Positions 50,605 through 59,989 are shown, counted from the stretch's first letter. The stretch is DNA of 64,000 bases from JARBUG01 sp035628915 (GCA_035628915.1 DASPIW010000017.1:1-64000), one strand, 5' to 3'. Made by a program: numbers and translations. Notes: generated by a model from the sequence alone, not told the origin.

Positions 50605-52347
50605 ATGTTTCAGCCTGACCTGGCCGAAGTAAAAGCCGCCGTGGACGCAGCGGCGGGGCGGCGCCCGGGCTCGGTGCTGCTGCGCCGTGCCAACCTGCTG
50701 AATGTCCTCTCCGGCGAGCGCTACGAGACCGACATTTTGCTGGCGGGCCGCCTGATCGCGGCCGTCGGCAAGTGCTACACCGCGGAGACGGAGATCGACC
50801 TGGAAGGGCGCGCCGTGGCGCCGGGCCTCATCGACGCCCACCTGCACCTGGAGTCCTCGCTGGTCGAGCCCTGCGAGTATGCGCGGGCCGTGGTGCCCCG
50901 GGGCGTCACGGGCGTCGTCTGTGACCCCCACGAAATCGCCAACGTGCTGGGCACCGGCGGGATTGAATACGTCCTGGCCGCTACCGAAGGGCTGCCGCTG
51001 GATGTCTTCGTCTGCGCGTCTTCCTGCGTGCCCGCCACTTCGTTCGAAACGGCGGGCGCCCGCCTGACCCCGGACGACATTGACGGGCTGCTCGCGCACC
51101 CTCGGGTGGTCGGTGTGGCCGAACTGATGAACTTCCCCGGCGTCATCGCCGGCGATGCGGCCGAACTGACGAAGGCGCTGATCGCCTTCAGGCACCGCAA
51201 GGTGGCCGACGGTCATGCCCCGATGGTCAGCGGGCCCGCGCTCAACGCCTACTTGGCGGCGGGCATCTCGTCGGATCACGAATCGTCGCTCCCCGAAGAA
51301 GCTCTGGAGAAGCTCCGGCTGGGCGCCACGATCCTGATTCGGGAAGGCTCGGCGGCCCGAAACCTCGAAGCGCTCCTGCCCATCATCAACCCCGGCAACC
51401 TCCACCAAATCTGCTTCTGCACCGACGACCGCCATCCACACGACCTGATGGATCAGGGCGGCGTCGACTGCCTGGTCCGGCGCGCCATCGGGGCGGGTAT
51501 CGAGCCGGTGACGGCCGTGCGGCTGGGCTCGCTCAACACGGCCCGCCATTTCCGGCTGCCCCGCCGAGGCGCCGTGGCACCGGGATACCTCGCGGACCTG
51601 ATCGTTGTGGACGATCTCTCCCGCTTCGCCGTCAGCCTCGTCATCAAGGCGGGCCGCCTGGTCGCCCGGGACGGCGAACTCCTGGACGAACCCCGCCGCC
51701 ACGTCGACCTGGGGGTACGGGATACGGTCAGGCTGCCGGATCTGACGGCGGCTGCCTTCCGGCTGATCGACCCGGGCGCCCCGGTCCGGGCCATCGAACT
51801 GGTGCCGGGCGAAATCCTGACCAGGGAGATCGCCGTGGAGCCTCTCGCCCGGGGCGGCGAAGTGGTGGCCGACCCGGCCCGGGACCTGATCAAGCTGGCC
51901 GTGATCGAGCGGCACGGCCACGGGGGCCGGGTGGGCGTCGGGCTGGTGAAAGGCTTCGGGCTGCAGCGCGGCGCCATCGCCTCCACCGTGGGCCACGACA
52001 GCCATAACCTGCTGGTCGCCGGCGCCAGCGACAGCGACATGCTGCTGGCCGCCCGCCTCCTGGCTGTCACGGGCGGCGGCTTCTGCGCCGTGGCTGACGG
52101 GCAGGAACTGGCCCGCCTGCCCCTGCCCATCGCCGGGCTGATTTCGGATCGACCCCTGACTCGGGTGCGAGCGGATCTCGACCGCCTGGAGGAGGCGGCA
52201 CGGGAGCTGGGCGTGCGCATCCACAGCCCGTTCATGGCCCTCTCATTCCTTGCGCTGCCGGTCATTCCCGCCCTGCGCCTGACCGACATGGGGCTCGTCG
52301 CCGTGGGCGAAGGCGGGGTCCGACTGGTGGATTTCACTTGCGAATGA
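50605..52347 (+). CDS. ade: Adenine deaminase
   Basis: The 580-residue protein has the amidohydrolase HxH motif in LIDAHLHLESS, VVCDPHEIANVLG, SSDHESS and FCTDDRHPHD, plus the C-terminal domain typical of Ade enzymes (about residues 400-580). It deaminates adenine to hypoxanthine using iron or manganese. ATG 50605 has AAGGAGGAGATG upstream. Its last 14 bases overlap the opposing L,D-transpeptidase gene. Confidence 0.95.
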   Translation: MFQPDLAEVKAAVDAAAGRRPGSVLLRRANLLNVLSGERYETDILLAGRLIAAVGKCYTAETEIDLEGRAVAPGLIDAHLHLESSLVEPCEYARAVVPRGVTGVVCDPHEIANVLGTGGIEYVLAATEGLPLDVFVCASSCVPATSFETAGARLTPDDIDGLLAHPRVVGVAELMNFPGVIAGDAAELTKALIAFRHRKVADGHAPMVSGPALNAYLAAGISSDHESSLPEEALEKLRLGATILIREGSAARNLEALLPIINPGNLHQICFCTDDRHPHDLMDQGGVDCLVRRAIGAGIEPVTAVRLGSLNTARHFRLPRRGAVAPGYLADLIVVDDLSRFAVSLVIKAGRLVARDGELLDEPRRHVDLGVRDTVRLPDLTAAAFRLIDPGAPVRAIELVPGEILTREIAVEPLARGGEVVADPARDLIKLAVIERHGHGGRVGVGLVKGFGLQRGAIASTVGHDSHNLLVAGASDSDMLLAARLLAVTGGGFCAVADGQELARLPLPIAGLISDRPLTRVRADLDRLEEAARELGVRIHSPFMALSFLALPVIPALRLTDMGLVAVGEGGVRLVDFTCE

Positions 52348-52726
52348 CCACCACCGAACCCAGAGGAACCTGCCGATACAACTCCTCCACATCAGGGTTG
52401 TACATCCGGACGCAGCCGTGGGTGATCGACTGCCCCACGGACCACGGCGCGTTGGTCCCGTGAATGCCATAGCGGCGCCCGCCGCCGATGCTGAGGCCCA
52501 GCCACCGGCGGCCCAGAGGGTTGCGTGGCGAGCCGCCGGGGAAGAACTCCCCCGTCTCCGGATTGGTCCAGCCCGGATCGACCGTCTTGAAGACGATGGT
52601 AAACCGGCCCTCCGGCGTAATGGTGGTCGACTTGCCCGTCGCCACCGGGTAGGTCTTCACGAGCTTCCCGCCATCGTACAGCCGCAGCCGGTTCTCGCTT
52701 TTGTCAATCTCGATCCGCTTTGCCAC
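52334..52726 (-). CDS. L,D-transpeptidase (YkuD fold)
   Basis: From GTG 52726 (GGGGAGG nine bases upstream) the product has 130 residues consisting of the YkuD domain: IEIDKSENRLRLYDGGKLV, GIHGTNAPWSVGQ and the catalytic THGCVRMYN with the nucleophilic cysteine. It crosslinks peptidoglycan or attaches proteins. A GTG at 52789 would add 21 residues without a signal peptide. Lack of an export signal in either form is odd for a wall enzyme. It overlaps ade by 14 bases. Confidence 0.85.
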   Translation of the reverse strand: MAKRIEIDKSENRLRLYDGGKLVKTYPVATGKSTTITPEGRFTIVFKTVDPGWTNPETGEFFPGGSPRNPLGRRWLGLSIGGGRRYGIHGTNAPWSVGQSITHGCVRMYNPDVEELYRQVPLGSVVVIRK

Positions 52727-52785
52727 CGCCGTGCCGCCTCCCCTCGCCGAGAAGATACGCGGCACCGTGTGCAAAAAGGCCTGCT

Positions 52786-53595
52786 TCACTCAATCGTCCC
52801 GATGATCCGCCCCCGCAACTTGTGCGTGGTGGCGTCCACCATGACCAGCTTGACCCGGACCTGGGCGCCCTGCCGGTAGATTCGCCCCGGGAACGCCGGG
52901 CAGAGGATCTCCAGGCCATAGTACGGCTCCGGCCGCACCCACACCATTTCGCCCAGCTGGCTCTGTACGGTGCCCAGCAGAAACGACCCCTGCCGGTACA
53001 GCCCATCGAGCTTCTTCCAGGGGTCGACCAGAGCCTTCAGGCTGACCCGGACGCGCAGGCTCTCGCGGTCGAACTCGACCACCTTTACCGCGAGGACATC
53101 GCCGCGGCTCATTACGTCGCGCGGGTGTCGCACAAAGTCGTGGCTGATCTCACTGACGGGCAGAATGGCGTGGAGTCCCCCGATATCCACGAACGCCGCA
53201 TAGGGCTGCAGGGACCGGACGACCCCCGTCACGGTGTCGCCGGCGGCAAGGTGCCGCAGCAGTTCCTGCCGCTTCATCAGCCGGGCCTGGCGCCGGCTGA
53301 CGCTGATCCGCCTGCGGTCGGCCTCGTAGCCGGTCACCAGTACATCCACCGTTTCGCCCACGAAGCCTTCATATCCGGCATAAACCTTCTCGTCGAACTC
53401 CACCGGGCCCATCACCCCGAAAATGTGGCCGCCCAGGCCGTTGCTGCCCAACAGCACAAAGATCTCGCTCCCCACCACCTGCGTGACGACGACCGACAGG
53501 ATCCGGCGCTCCTCCATGGCCACCAGCAGCTCGGCCAGGTTCAACTGCTCTTCTCTGGGCTTCTGGCCGCGATAACCCTCCGGCAGAACCGCCAT
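52786..53595 (-). CDS. S1-domain RNA-binding protein
   Basis: The 269-residue protein from ATG 53595 (GGGGGG about nine bases upstream) has S1-like beta-barrels. The clearest is AGDTVTGVVRSLQPYAAFVD followed by ILPVSEISHDFV. An N-terminal segment (VVVTQVVGSEIFVLLGSNGL) and C-terminal segments resemble further degenerate OB folds. It probably binds RNA and might be related to ribosomal protein S1 paralogues. The stop overlaps the longer start of the transpeptidase. Confidence 0.8.
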   Translation of the reverse strand: MAVLPEGYRGQKPREEQLNLAELLVAMEERRILSVVVTQVVGSEIFVLLGSNGLGGHIFGVMGPVEFDEKVYAGYEGFVGETVDVLVTGYEADRRRISVSRRQARLMKRQELLRHLAAGDTVTGVVRSLQPYAAFVDIGGLHAILPVSEISHDFVRHPRDVMSRGDVLAVKVVEFDRESLRVRVSLKALVDPWKKLDGLYRQGSFLLGTVQSQLGEMVWVRPEPYYGLEILCPAFPGRIYRQGAQVRVKLVMVDATTHKLRGRIIGTIE

Positions 53596-53758
53596 TTGCT
53601 CTTCCCCCCAGTGTAAGCAACGCGCCAGGTCCTGGCGGGAGTTGATACGGCTCGGATCCCCCGAAAGTTCGCCGCCCGCGGTTCTTTTCGCCCTGGGCGC
53701 GGCCAGCTGTGTAAGTGAAGGCTGCTTATGTGAGGTAATGGATGCATTTTGCATTTTG

Positions 53759-53896
53759 CCACGGAGTGCGCGGAAGGCGCGGAGGGCGTTTTTCCCAAAT
53801 CAGCGCCTTCAGCCCAATCCGGGGCCATATCACCTTCCCACTTCCACTGCCGCAACTTCCGTGTCCCCTTCCGCGCCTTCCGTGGTAAAAATCCCG
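53759..53896. repeat. Inverted 9-bp repeat cluster (CGCGGAAGG type)
   Basis: CCACGGAGT-GCGCGGAAG-GCGCGGAGG at 53759-53786 is a run of 9-bp units. The opposite-strand copy, CCACGGAAG-GCGCGGAAG, lies at about 53866-53884, so the cluster is an inverted repeat. Similar intergenic CACGGAG-type arrays occur in unrelated bacteria. The 53596-54010 interval holds no gene. Confidence 0.55.
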
Positions 53897-53950
53897 TTCC
53901 CATTCCCGCGTTGAAGGCCCGCACCGTGAGACGGCGCCCAGCAAGCAAGC

Positions 53951-53986
53951 GCAGGCGCCAGAAACCTAAGGGCTTCTGGCGCCTGC
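53951..53986. terminator. Hairpin after the zinc-ribbon membrane protein
   Basis: GCAGGCGCCAGAA-acctaagggc-TTCTGGCGCCTGC is a perfect 13-bp stem just past the minus-strand gene end. Confidence 0.65.
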
Positions 53987-54010
53987 AACGTGCAATGCAG
54001 CTAATGCACC

Positions 54011-54697
54011 CTACTTCACTTCAAAGGCCTTCTCACCGGACTTCTTGCCGTTCAGATAGATCTCGACCTTGTAGTTCCCCTTGGGCCACGGATCTCCATC
54101 GTTGCTGATGTTGAACGACGCCCACCCGGAGAAGTCGCCGTCGGTCACAGGCAGCTCCGTGTCCAGGTGAGTCTGCTGCTGTCCACCGTAGTACCACTTG
54201 GCGCCCAGCACATCGCCCTGCTTGACTTCAATCTGGACGGACGCGTAAATCAGGTCCGTCGCCTGGGGCACGCTCGACAGCTCGCCCTGGGGCGCCTGCG
54301 ACTCCTCATTGACCTTGTTGGTAATGATCGGGCCCTTCTTGATGGCGCTGGCAGCCACCTGCCCCTTCGGCGGATCCGTCGGGTCATCGCCCATGCCGGA
54401 GATGACGACCAGTGCCACCAAGACCAACGCCACGATGCCGCCGATGATGCCGACCCACTTCCAGGGGCTGCTCGGCCGCTGCGGGGGCATCTGCGGGTAG
54501 CCCTGGTACCCGGGCGGATACTGCTGCGGCGAATACCCCTGGGGCGGCTGCGGAGGGTACTGTTGCTGCGGCGGCTGGGGCGGATACTGCGGCGCGGGAC
54601 CGGCGGCGGCCACGGGCGGAACCTGCGGCATCTGGGCACCGCAGCTTGGACAGAACTTACTGGTGGCGTTGGTGCCACAATTCGGGCATTGTGCCAA
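54011..54697 (-). CDS. Zinc-ribbon, membrane-anchored protein
   Basis: The 228-residue protein starts with a zinc ribbon, CPNCGTN and FCPSCGAQ (residues 4-20), followed by a Pro/Gln/Tyr-rich linker (30-75), one membrane helix (about 82-103) and an extracytoplasmic domain of beta-strands. Layout fits zinc-ribbon/TM proteins of Firmicutes with unknown role. The next upstream cluster (cytochrome c maturation) has two other proteins with N-terminal zinc ribbons. Confidence 0.8.
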   Translation of the reverse strand: MAQCPNCGTNATSKFCPSCGAQMPQVPPVAAAGPAPQYPPQPPQQQYPPQPPQGYSPQQYPPGYQGYPQMPPQRPSSPWKWVGIIGGIVALVLVALVVISGMGDDPTDPPKGQVAASAIKKGPIITNKVNEESQAPQGELSSVPQATDLIYASVQIEVKQGDVLGAKWYYGGQQQTHLDTELPVTDGDFSGWASFNISNDGDPWPKGNYKVEIYLNGKKSGEKAFEVK

Positions 54698-54776
54698 GAA
54701 GGCTCCCTCCTCGGAAAATCACTTACGCCCGTATCACTTCAAGGTCTAAACAAAGAGTCCTGCCGGAGTAGCACCA

Positions 54777-54804
54777 AAGGGCCACCACAAATGTGGCGGC
54801 CCTT
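54777..54804 (-). terminator. Terminator of the cytochrome c maturation operon
   Basis: AAGGGCC-a-CCACA / TGTGG-c-GGCCCTT forms a 12-bp stem about 38 bases after the ccsB stop on the minus strand; the downstream T run is short. Confidence 0.65.
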
Positions 54805-54841
54805 CATTGTCAGACACCATCGGCTCATCGGTCCCACCCGG

Positions 54842-56128
54842 TTACAGGTCGCCCCCGGCGTAACTGTGCACGCCCACAATCAGGAGATTGACGCCGATCA
54901 GCGTAAAGAGGATCACCCCAAAGCCCAGCACCGCCAGCCAGGCGGAGCGGCGCCCTTCCCAGCCGTGCGTGATCCGGATGTGCAGGTAGGCCGAATACAC
55001 CAGCCATGCGATCAGCGCCCAGGTCTCCTTCGGATCCCAAAACCAGTAGTCTCCCCAGGCCTCCTTGGCCCAGAGCATGGCGAAGACCAGCCCGCCCAAC
55101 GTAAAGACGGGATACCCGATGGCCACGGCCCGGTAGCTGATCTCATCGAGCAGCTCCGGGTCACCGCCGGCCTTGCGGGCCAGCCAGTCGCCGATGGGCT
55201 GCCCCTTGGCCAGCCAGTGCCGGACCGCCCAGTACAGCAGGGCGCCGACCGCCAGCGAATAGAGCAGCGTGTTCATATGCTTGCCCCGCATCCAGGACGG
55301 CGCCGCAAAGAGCGGCATGGGAATCAGGCCGAACAGGTCGCCCTTGCTGCCCACGGGCTCGAACTGCGGCCCGATCATCGGCGGCAGGTGGTAGGTCGAG
55401 TTCGCAAATAGCCACTGAAAGCCGGCATAGCGGAACAAGAGCGCCAGCAGCGTGAAACCGGCCATTACGCAGACAAAGTAGAAGAGGATCTCCATGCCCC
55501 GCAGGCCCCAGGTCCGCTCCCAGCGGGACTGCCGGGCGTCAGCCGCCGGCATGGTCACCGACTCCGACCCCACGGCCACGTTGCCCTGCCCGCCCGCCTC
55601 AGCGGCCAGTTCAAGGCCCCGCACCCGCAGCAGATAGAGGAGCGCCGCGCCGAACGCGACGGCGAAGAAGCCCTCGCCCAGAGCAGCCATGCTGACGTGC
55701 AGGGGCAGCCAGTACGACTTCAGCGCTGGCACCAGAGGCTGCACCTTGGGCGGAAAGACGTAGCTGTAGGCCATCAGAAAGACGCCGAGCGGCCCCACCA
55801 GGGCGCCCAGTACCGTCAGCCGGTACATCCGGATGATCACCTGGAACGCCAGTTGACTGGTAAACGCCATAAACCCGATGAACTCGTACATGTTCGATGT
55901 CGGCCAATGCCCCGCCCCCTGCCAGCGGGCCAAAATGGCCAGAAAATGCAGTACCACGGCCAGCAGATGGGCGTTGGTCGCCCAGCCGCCCGCCCGTGCG
56001 AAGCGGGCCCCTCTCGAAATGCGCCCCCCAATCACCCCTGCGCCGTACAGCAGCGTCGCCGCCAGATACCCGGCAAACGCCAGGCCCAGCAGCCAGGCGC
56101 TCGCCGTCAGCAGCGTGCCTTGCGTCAT
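54842..56128 (-). CDS. ccsB: Cytochrome c biogenesis protein CcsB/ResC
   Basis: The 428-residue membrane protein has the tryptophan-rich WWD motif DYWFWDPKETWALIAWL near residue 355 and histidines in HIRITHGWEGRR. It carries haem across the membrane and joins it to apocytochrome c with ResB. About eight to ten helices. ATG 56128 overlaps the resB stop by four bases. Confidence 0.93.
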   Translation of the reverse strand: MTQGTLLTASAWLLGLAFAGYLAATLLYGAGVIGGRISRGARFARAGGWATNAHLLAVVLHFLAILARWQGAGHWPTSNMYEFIGFMAFTSQLAFQVIIRMYRLTVLGALVGPLGVFLMAYSYVFPPKVQPLVPALKSYWLPLHVSMAALGEGFFAVAFGAALLYLLRVRGLELAAEAGGQGNVAVGSESVTMPAADARQSRWERTWGLRGMEILFYFVCVMAGFTLLALLFRYAGFQWLFANSTYHLPPMIGPQFEPVGSKGDLFGLIPMPLFAAPSWMRGKHMNTLLYSLAVGALLYWAVRHWLAKGQPIGDWLARKAGGDPELLDEISYRAVAIGYPVFTLGGLVFAMLWAKEAWGDYWFWDPKETWALIAWLVYSAYLHIRITHGWEGRRSAWLAVLGFGVILFTLIGVNLLIVGVHSYAGGDL

Positions 56129-57603
56129 ATAGCCGTGGTCCCCTCCCCCGCATCCATCCCCAGCAGGCGCTTCAGATCCTGCTTCAAGCCGAATTTGTTC
56201 TTATAGGCACGGGCGCCGATGAGGAGCCTCCCACGCTCCTCTCGGACCCAGACTTGCCAGTGGAACAGAAAGAACGTGATCACCATGCCCACCATGACGA
56301 CAGCAAGGCCGGCATACATGAACGGCACGGTCTTATCCTTGTGCAGTTTCAGCGCGGTGTACCAGCGCGTCTCCACTCTTTCGACGGCCAGCCCGTAGGC
56401 GCCGGTGAAATAGCTCTTGTCGGCGGCACGGATCATCAAGGCAGCCCGCCCAAGGGACTTGCCCTGATGGTCGATGAACTCCGCCATGATTACGGGGTTC
56501 TTGATCTCAAAACTGGCATTGGCGGGCTGCTGGGTCTGCTGATCGACGATAAAGTCATGGTAGTAAGCGAGAATCACCATCTTCACCTGGTCAGTGATGC
56601 GGTACTCCTGCTCAGGCTGCCGCAGGTCAACCGCCAGGTTGGTCACCATCTGGCCAGTCTGGTTGTTGACCCGCACATAGGCCACGCCGGGCTCTTCCCG
56701 CCAGGAAGTCTGGTAGATCTCCCAGCCCAGGTGGCTCATGGGCTTGTTCACTTCAATGGTCTGCCGCTTGATCTCCCGGCCATCCTGGGCGATGGCCGCA
56801 TCCGTGGCAAACCTTGTCGGCATGCCGTTCGGCAGCGTCTCCATGGTGAACTTGTAGTTGGTGATCGCGAAGTTCGTATCCGGCACTTTAACGGTCTGCC
56901 CATCGGGTATCCAGACGTCGCTGGTCTGATTCCAGGCGGGCACCGCCTTGCCGACGGCGGCGAACGCGACGATCAAGAGCCCGACATGGATGATATACGG
57001 CCCATAGCGGCTGAGGCGCCCCCGGTCGGCGTAAAGGCACTCCCGCTCCCGCAAGACTTTGTAGCCCCGTTTGCGCAGTTTGGCTTCCATATCCGCGAGG
57101 CCGCCGGCCACTTCGTGGGTGATCTCCTGATGGCGGACGAAATGCGGCAGCTTCCAGACCTGGGGCCGGGTCAGCATCCGGTGCAGCGGCAACAGTCGGT
57201 GCAGCGAGCAGATGATCAGGCTGATCACCACGAGCAGGATCAGCGTGGCGTACCAGGCGGAACTATATGCGTGGGTCAGGCCCAACCGCATGTATAGGTT
57301 GCCCCAGAACGGGCCGTAACGGACCGGGTAGTACAGCTCCGGCGGGCGCCAATCCTGATACAGGTGTTCCTGTTCGATCAGCGAGCCCAGCACGGAAGCG
57401 GCAGCAACCAGGGCGATCAACACGACGGCCACACGGGTGGAGGCGAAGAAGTCCCACGCCTTGTCTAAGAAGTCTGCCCACCCGCCCCCACCGGCCACCG
57501 GCCGGGGCCGTTCCAACTGACCCACGCTGCGGCCGCACTCCGGACAGAAGTTGCTCTCGTCCGGCAAAGCGGTGCCGCAACCCGGGCATTTGGCAGACGC
57601 CAA
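56125..57603 (-). CDS. resB: Cytochrome c biogenesis protein ResB with zinc-ribbon N-terminus
   Basis: The 492-residue protein has the ResB pattern (helices near 60-80, 110-130, 165-185 and 440-460, with a large external domain, AVVLIALVAAASVLGSLIEQ) preceded by a zinc ribbon (KCPGCGTALPDE, NFCPECGRS, residues 5-25) that is not part of standard ResB. It works with CcsB in haem ligation. It overlaps ccsB and follows ccdA by 17 bases. Confidence 0.92.
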   Translation of the reverse strand: MASAKCPGCGTALPDESNFCPECGRSVGQLERPRPVAGGGGWADFLDKAWDFFASTRVAVVLIALVAAASVLGSLIEQEHLYQDWRPPELYYPVRYGPFWGNLYMRLGLTHAYSSAWYATLILLVVISLIICSLHRLLPLHRMLTRPQVWKLPHFVRHQEITHEVAGGLADMEAKLRKRGYKVLRERECLYADRGRLSRYGPYIIHVGLLIVAFAAVGKAVPAWNQTSDVWIPDGQTVKVPDTNFAITNYKFTMETLPNGMPTRFATDAAIAQDGREIKRQTIEVNKPMSHLGWEIYQTSWREEPGVAYVRVNNQTGQMVTNLAVDLRQPEQEYRITDQVKMVILAYYHDFIVDQQTQQPANASFEIKNPVIMAEFIDHQGKSLGRAALMIRAADKSYFTGAYGLAVERVETRWYTALKLHKDKTVPFMYAGLAVVMVGMVITFFLFHWQVWVREERGRLLIGARAYKNKFGLKQDLKRLLGMDAGEGTTAI

Positions 57604-57619
57604 CCCACCTTCCCCCTCT

Positions 57620-58324
57620 TTAGAAGCCCTGGAATCCGGTGACGGAGTTGAACCAGGCGCTGAGCCGTTCCATCAGGCCCGTGGCCACCAAGACGCCGGT
57701 GACGACCATCAGGCCGCCGCCGATCCGCTCCACCAGCAGCGCATACCTGCTCAGCACCCGCACGGAGCCGAGGGCGTAGGCCAGGCCGATGAACGGAATG
57801 GCAAAACCGATGGAGTAGGCCAGCAGCAGCAGCCCGCCGTAGCCGGGGTTGGCCGCGGCCACGCCCAGCACCACTGCCAGAATCGGGCCGACGCAGGGCG
57901 TCCAGCCCGCAGCGTACGTCAGGCCGACCAGGACGGAGCCCAGGTAGCCCTGGGGCTTGGACGCGAAGTGCATGCGGTGCTCCCGCATCATGAACGGAAT
58001 TTTGATGACGCCCAGCATCGCCAGGCCCATCAGGGCCACCCAGGCGCCGCCCACGATGGGCAGCCACGTCTTGTTGTCGATGAAGAAGCGGCCCAGCGAG
58101 CTGGCGCCGAGGCCCATGGCGACATAGATCGAAGAGAAGCCCACGAAAAAGGCCATGCTGTGTTTCAGCACCCGGGCCCGAATGGCCGCCGTGCTGGTGG
58201 TCAGCTCATCGATGGAAACGCCGGTCACATAGCTCAGAAACGACGGATAGATCGGGAGGCAGCATGGGGTCAAAAATGAGAGGACGCCGGCGCCGAACGC
58301 AAAGAAGATGTTGGTGTTTTCCAT
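57620..58324 (-). CDS. ccdA: Cytochrome c biogenesis protein CcdA
   Basis: The 234-residue protein has six membrane helices and the two cysteine motifs: FLTPCCLPIYPSFLSYVTG near residue 20 and AAGWTPCVGPILAVVLG near residue 140. CcdA passes electrons from thioredoxin to the outside for reduction of apocytochrome c thiols. It precedes resB and follows the TlpA-like gene. Confidence 0.93.
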   Translation of the reverse strand: MENTNIFFAFGAGVLSFLTPCCLPIYPSFLSYVTGVSIDELTTSTAAIRARVLKHSMAFFVGFSSIYVAMGLGASSLGRFFIDNKTWLPIVGGAWVALMGLAMLGVIKIPFMMREHRMHFASKPQGYLGSVLVGLTYAAGWTPCVGPILAVVLGVAAANPGYGGLLLLAYSIGFAIPFIGLAYALGSVRVLSRYALLVERIGGGLMVVTGVLVATGLMERLSAWFNSVTGFQGF

Positions 58325-58344
58325 GCCGCAGGAGACCTGCCTTT

Positions 58345-58983
58345 CTATTGGCCCAATAAACGGAGAACTTCCGCCTCCATCTGGGAGCGGCTCATCTGAT
58401 ACTGGTATATGGCCCGGATGGTGCCAGACCGGTCGACGAAGAACGTCGCCGGCAGGGGCAGAATCCGGTATGCAGTCTGCGCTGCGTCGCCTTCATCGAT
58501 CAATATGGGGAAGTTGGTCTGGACCTGGCTGCGGAAGTTGGCGACGGCTACCTTTGATTCGCCCACGTTGATGCCGTATACCTCCAGCCCCTGCTCCCTG
58601 TATTTCTGGTAGAGCACCTGGAAGTCCGGCATTTCGCGGCGGCACGGATTGCACCACGACGCCCAGAAGTTGATGATCACGGGCTTGCCTTTCAGGTCCG
58701 CTAGCTTGACCCGGCCCCCGTCGAGCGCCGGCAGGTCGAAGTCGGGCGCCGGCTGTCCGGCAATCAGTGTGGATACAGCCCCGGAGCGGGGCACGAGCAA
58801 CAGAGAGAGCACGGCCAGCGCTGCGACTGCCAGCGTGACTGCCATGGTCAGGCGCTTCCAGGCGGGCCGGTGCCCGGCCGTGGACGACGCCGTACCTGCC
58901 GCGGCCAGCTTCGAGTCCCAGCCGCACTTGTGGCAGAACCGGACGCGGGCGGTCAGCGGCGTTTCACATTCGGGACAAGTCAT
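58345..58983 (-). CDS. TlpA/ResA-like thiol-disulfide oxidoreductase with zinc ribbon
   Basis: The 212-residue protein has a zinc ribbon (MTCPECETP, FCHKCGWD), one membrane helix (about 45-65) and an external thioredoxin domain with the active site WASWCNPC and cis-Pro PLPATFFVDR. It is placed to reduce apocytochrome c cysteines and receive electrons from CcdA next door. The ATG at 58983 is behind GAGGTGA. Name as resA is likely but not certain. Confidence 0.88.
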   Translation of the reverse strand: MTCPECETPLTARVRFCHKCGWDSKLAAAGTASSTAGHRPAWKRLTMAVTLAVAALAVLSLLLVPRSGAVSTLIAGQPAPDFDLPALDGGRVKLADLKGKPVIINFWASWCNPCRREMPDFQVLYQKYREQGLEVYGINVGESKVAVANFRSQVQTNFPILIDEGDAAQTAYRILPLPATFFVDRSGTIRAIYQYQMSRSQMEAEVLRLLGQ

Positions 58984-58998
58984 CCCCACTCACCTCAG

Positions 58999-59838
58999 TC
59001 AGTCCCCCATGGTAACGAGCAAGCCGTCGGCGCTGACGGCCGCGATCCCCGTCTGCCCGGCGGGCGCCGGCGACAGGGCCACCAGGGGCCGGTTCGCTGC
59101 CTTCTTTAGCGCGGGCTGGCGCCAGGTGGTGCCGTCGTCGTCGCTGTACAGTGCAGCGCCGCCGGCACAGGCCCAGAGCCTTCCTGATTTGGACGGATCA
59201 AAGAGCAGCGCCGTGACGCTTCCGCCCGGTGCCGGCCGGCTTTCCCATGTTCTGCCCCCGTCCGGGCTGAAGAAGATGGACCCCTGCAGTCCCCCGACTG
59301 CAACGCCCGCCTCGCCTGCGGCCAGGGCGAGCATCTGCTCGCCGCCGAAGCTGGCGGCCTGGACCCACGTCTTCCCGCCGTCGCTGCTGGTGACCACCTG
59401 ACGCCCGCTCAAAATCGCGTACAGCCGGCCCGAAGGGGTGGCGGCGATCGCATCGGCGTCGCCGGGCAGCACCGGCATCAGTCCGCTTTCCTGGTACTTG
59501 GCAACGCCTGTCCCGTGGCCGGCTACCAGCAGCGTGCCGTCCGGCAGAGCAGCGATGGACCGCACCGCGGTCTCGGGGCCGGGCAGGCGGGCCCACTTCT
59601 TACCGGCGCCGTGAATGACGCCCAGCGACGTGCCCACCAGATACTCCGCCGCGCCCGTCAGCCGGGCTGTCAGCGCCTGCACGTTCTCCGCCGGGGCGTT
59701 TTGGGCGATCAGCCGCTCCAGGCCGGTGGGCCCCGGATGCAGCGAGACCCGGGCCCACAGGCCCAGGCCGAATGCGACAGCCCCCACCAGCAGGATGGCC
59801 GGCGCCCCCCATCTCCCCTTGAGCAAGGTCCTGGTCAA
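58999..59838 (-). CDS. Membrane-anchored beta-propeller (BNR/Asp-box) protein
   Basis: The 279-residue protein has an N-terminal membrane helix (about 12-32) and an external beta-propeller with Asp-box repeats: TSSDGGKTW, FSPDGGRTW and YSDDDGTTW. This fold is shared by sialidase-like and photosystem-assembly (Ycf48-like) proteins. It begins the operon, 16 bases before the TlpA-like gene, so a helper role in cytochrome maturation is possible. Activity unknown. Confidence 0.78.
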   Translation of the reverse strand: MTRTLLKGRWGAPAILLVGAVAFGLGLWARVSLHPGPTGLERLIAQNAPAENVQALTARLTGAAEYLVGTSLGVIHGAGKKWARLPGPETAVRSIAALPDGTLLVAGHGTGVAKYQESGLMPVLPGDADAIAATPSGRLYAILSGRQVVTSSDGGKTWVQAASFGGEQMLALAAGEAGVAVGGLQGSIFFSPDGGRTWESRPAPGGSVTALLFDPSKSGRLWACAGGAALYSDDDGTTWRQPALKKAANRPLVALSPAPAGQTGIAAVSADGLLVTMGD

Positions 59839-59879
59839 ACCCCACGCACTTCCTTTCGATACCCCACCGGGCCCGTTTC

Positions 59880-59910
59880 ATTATAACAGAGTTTGACAAG
59901 CCAGCGTCAA
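59880..59910 (-). promoter_or_regulatory. Promoter of the cytochrome c maturation operon
   Basis: On the minus strand TTGACG (59910-59905) and TATAAT (59885-59880) are 19 bp apart, and TGT directly before the -10 gives an extended -10 (TGTTATAAT), which can compensate for the long spacer. Start codon is about 40 bases downstream. Confidence 0.6.
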
Positions 59911-59989
59911 CTCGGTGCATGCCTTAGGGTGGCAGACCTAATGCTGCAATGCAGCGGGGGCGGGCCGGCGCCCGCCCCCATGTTTGTGA

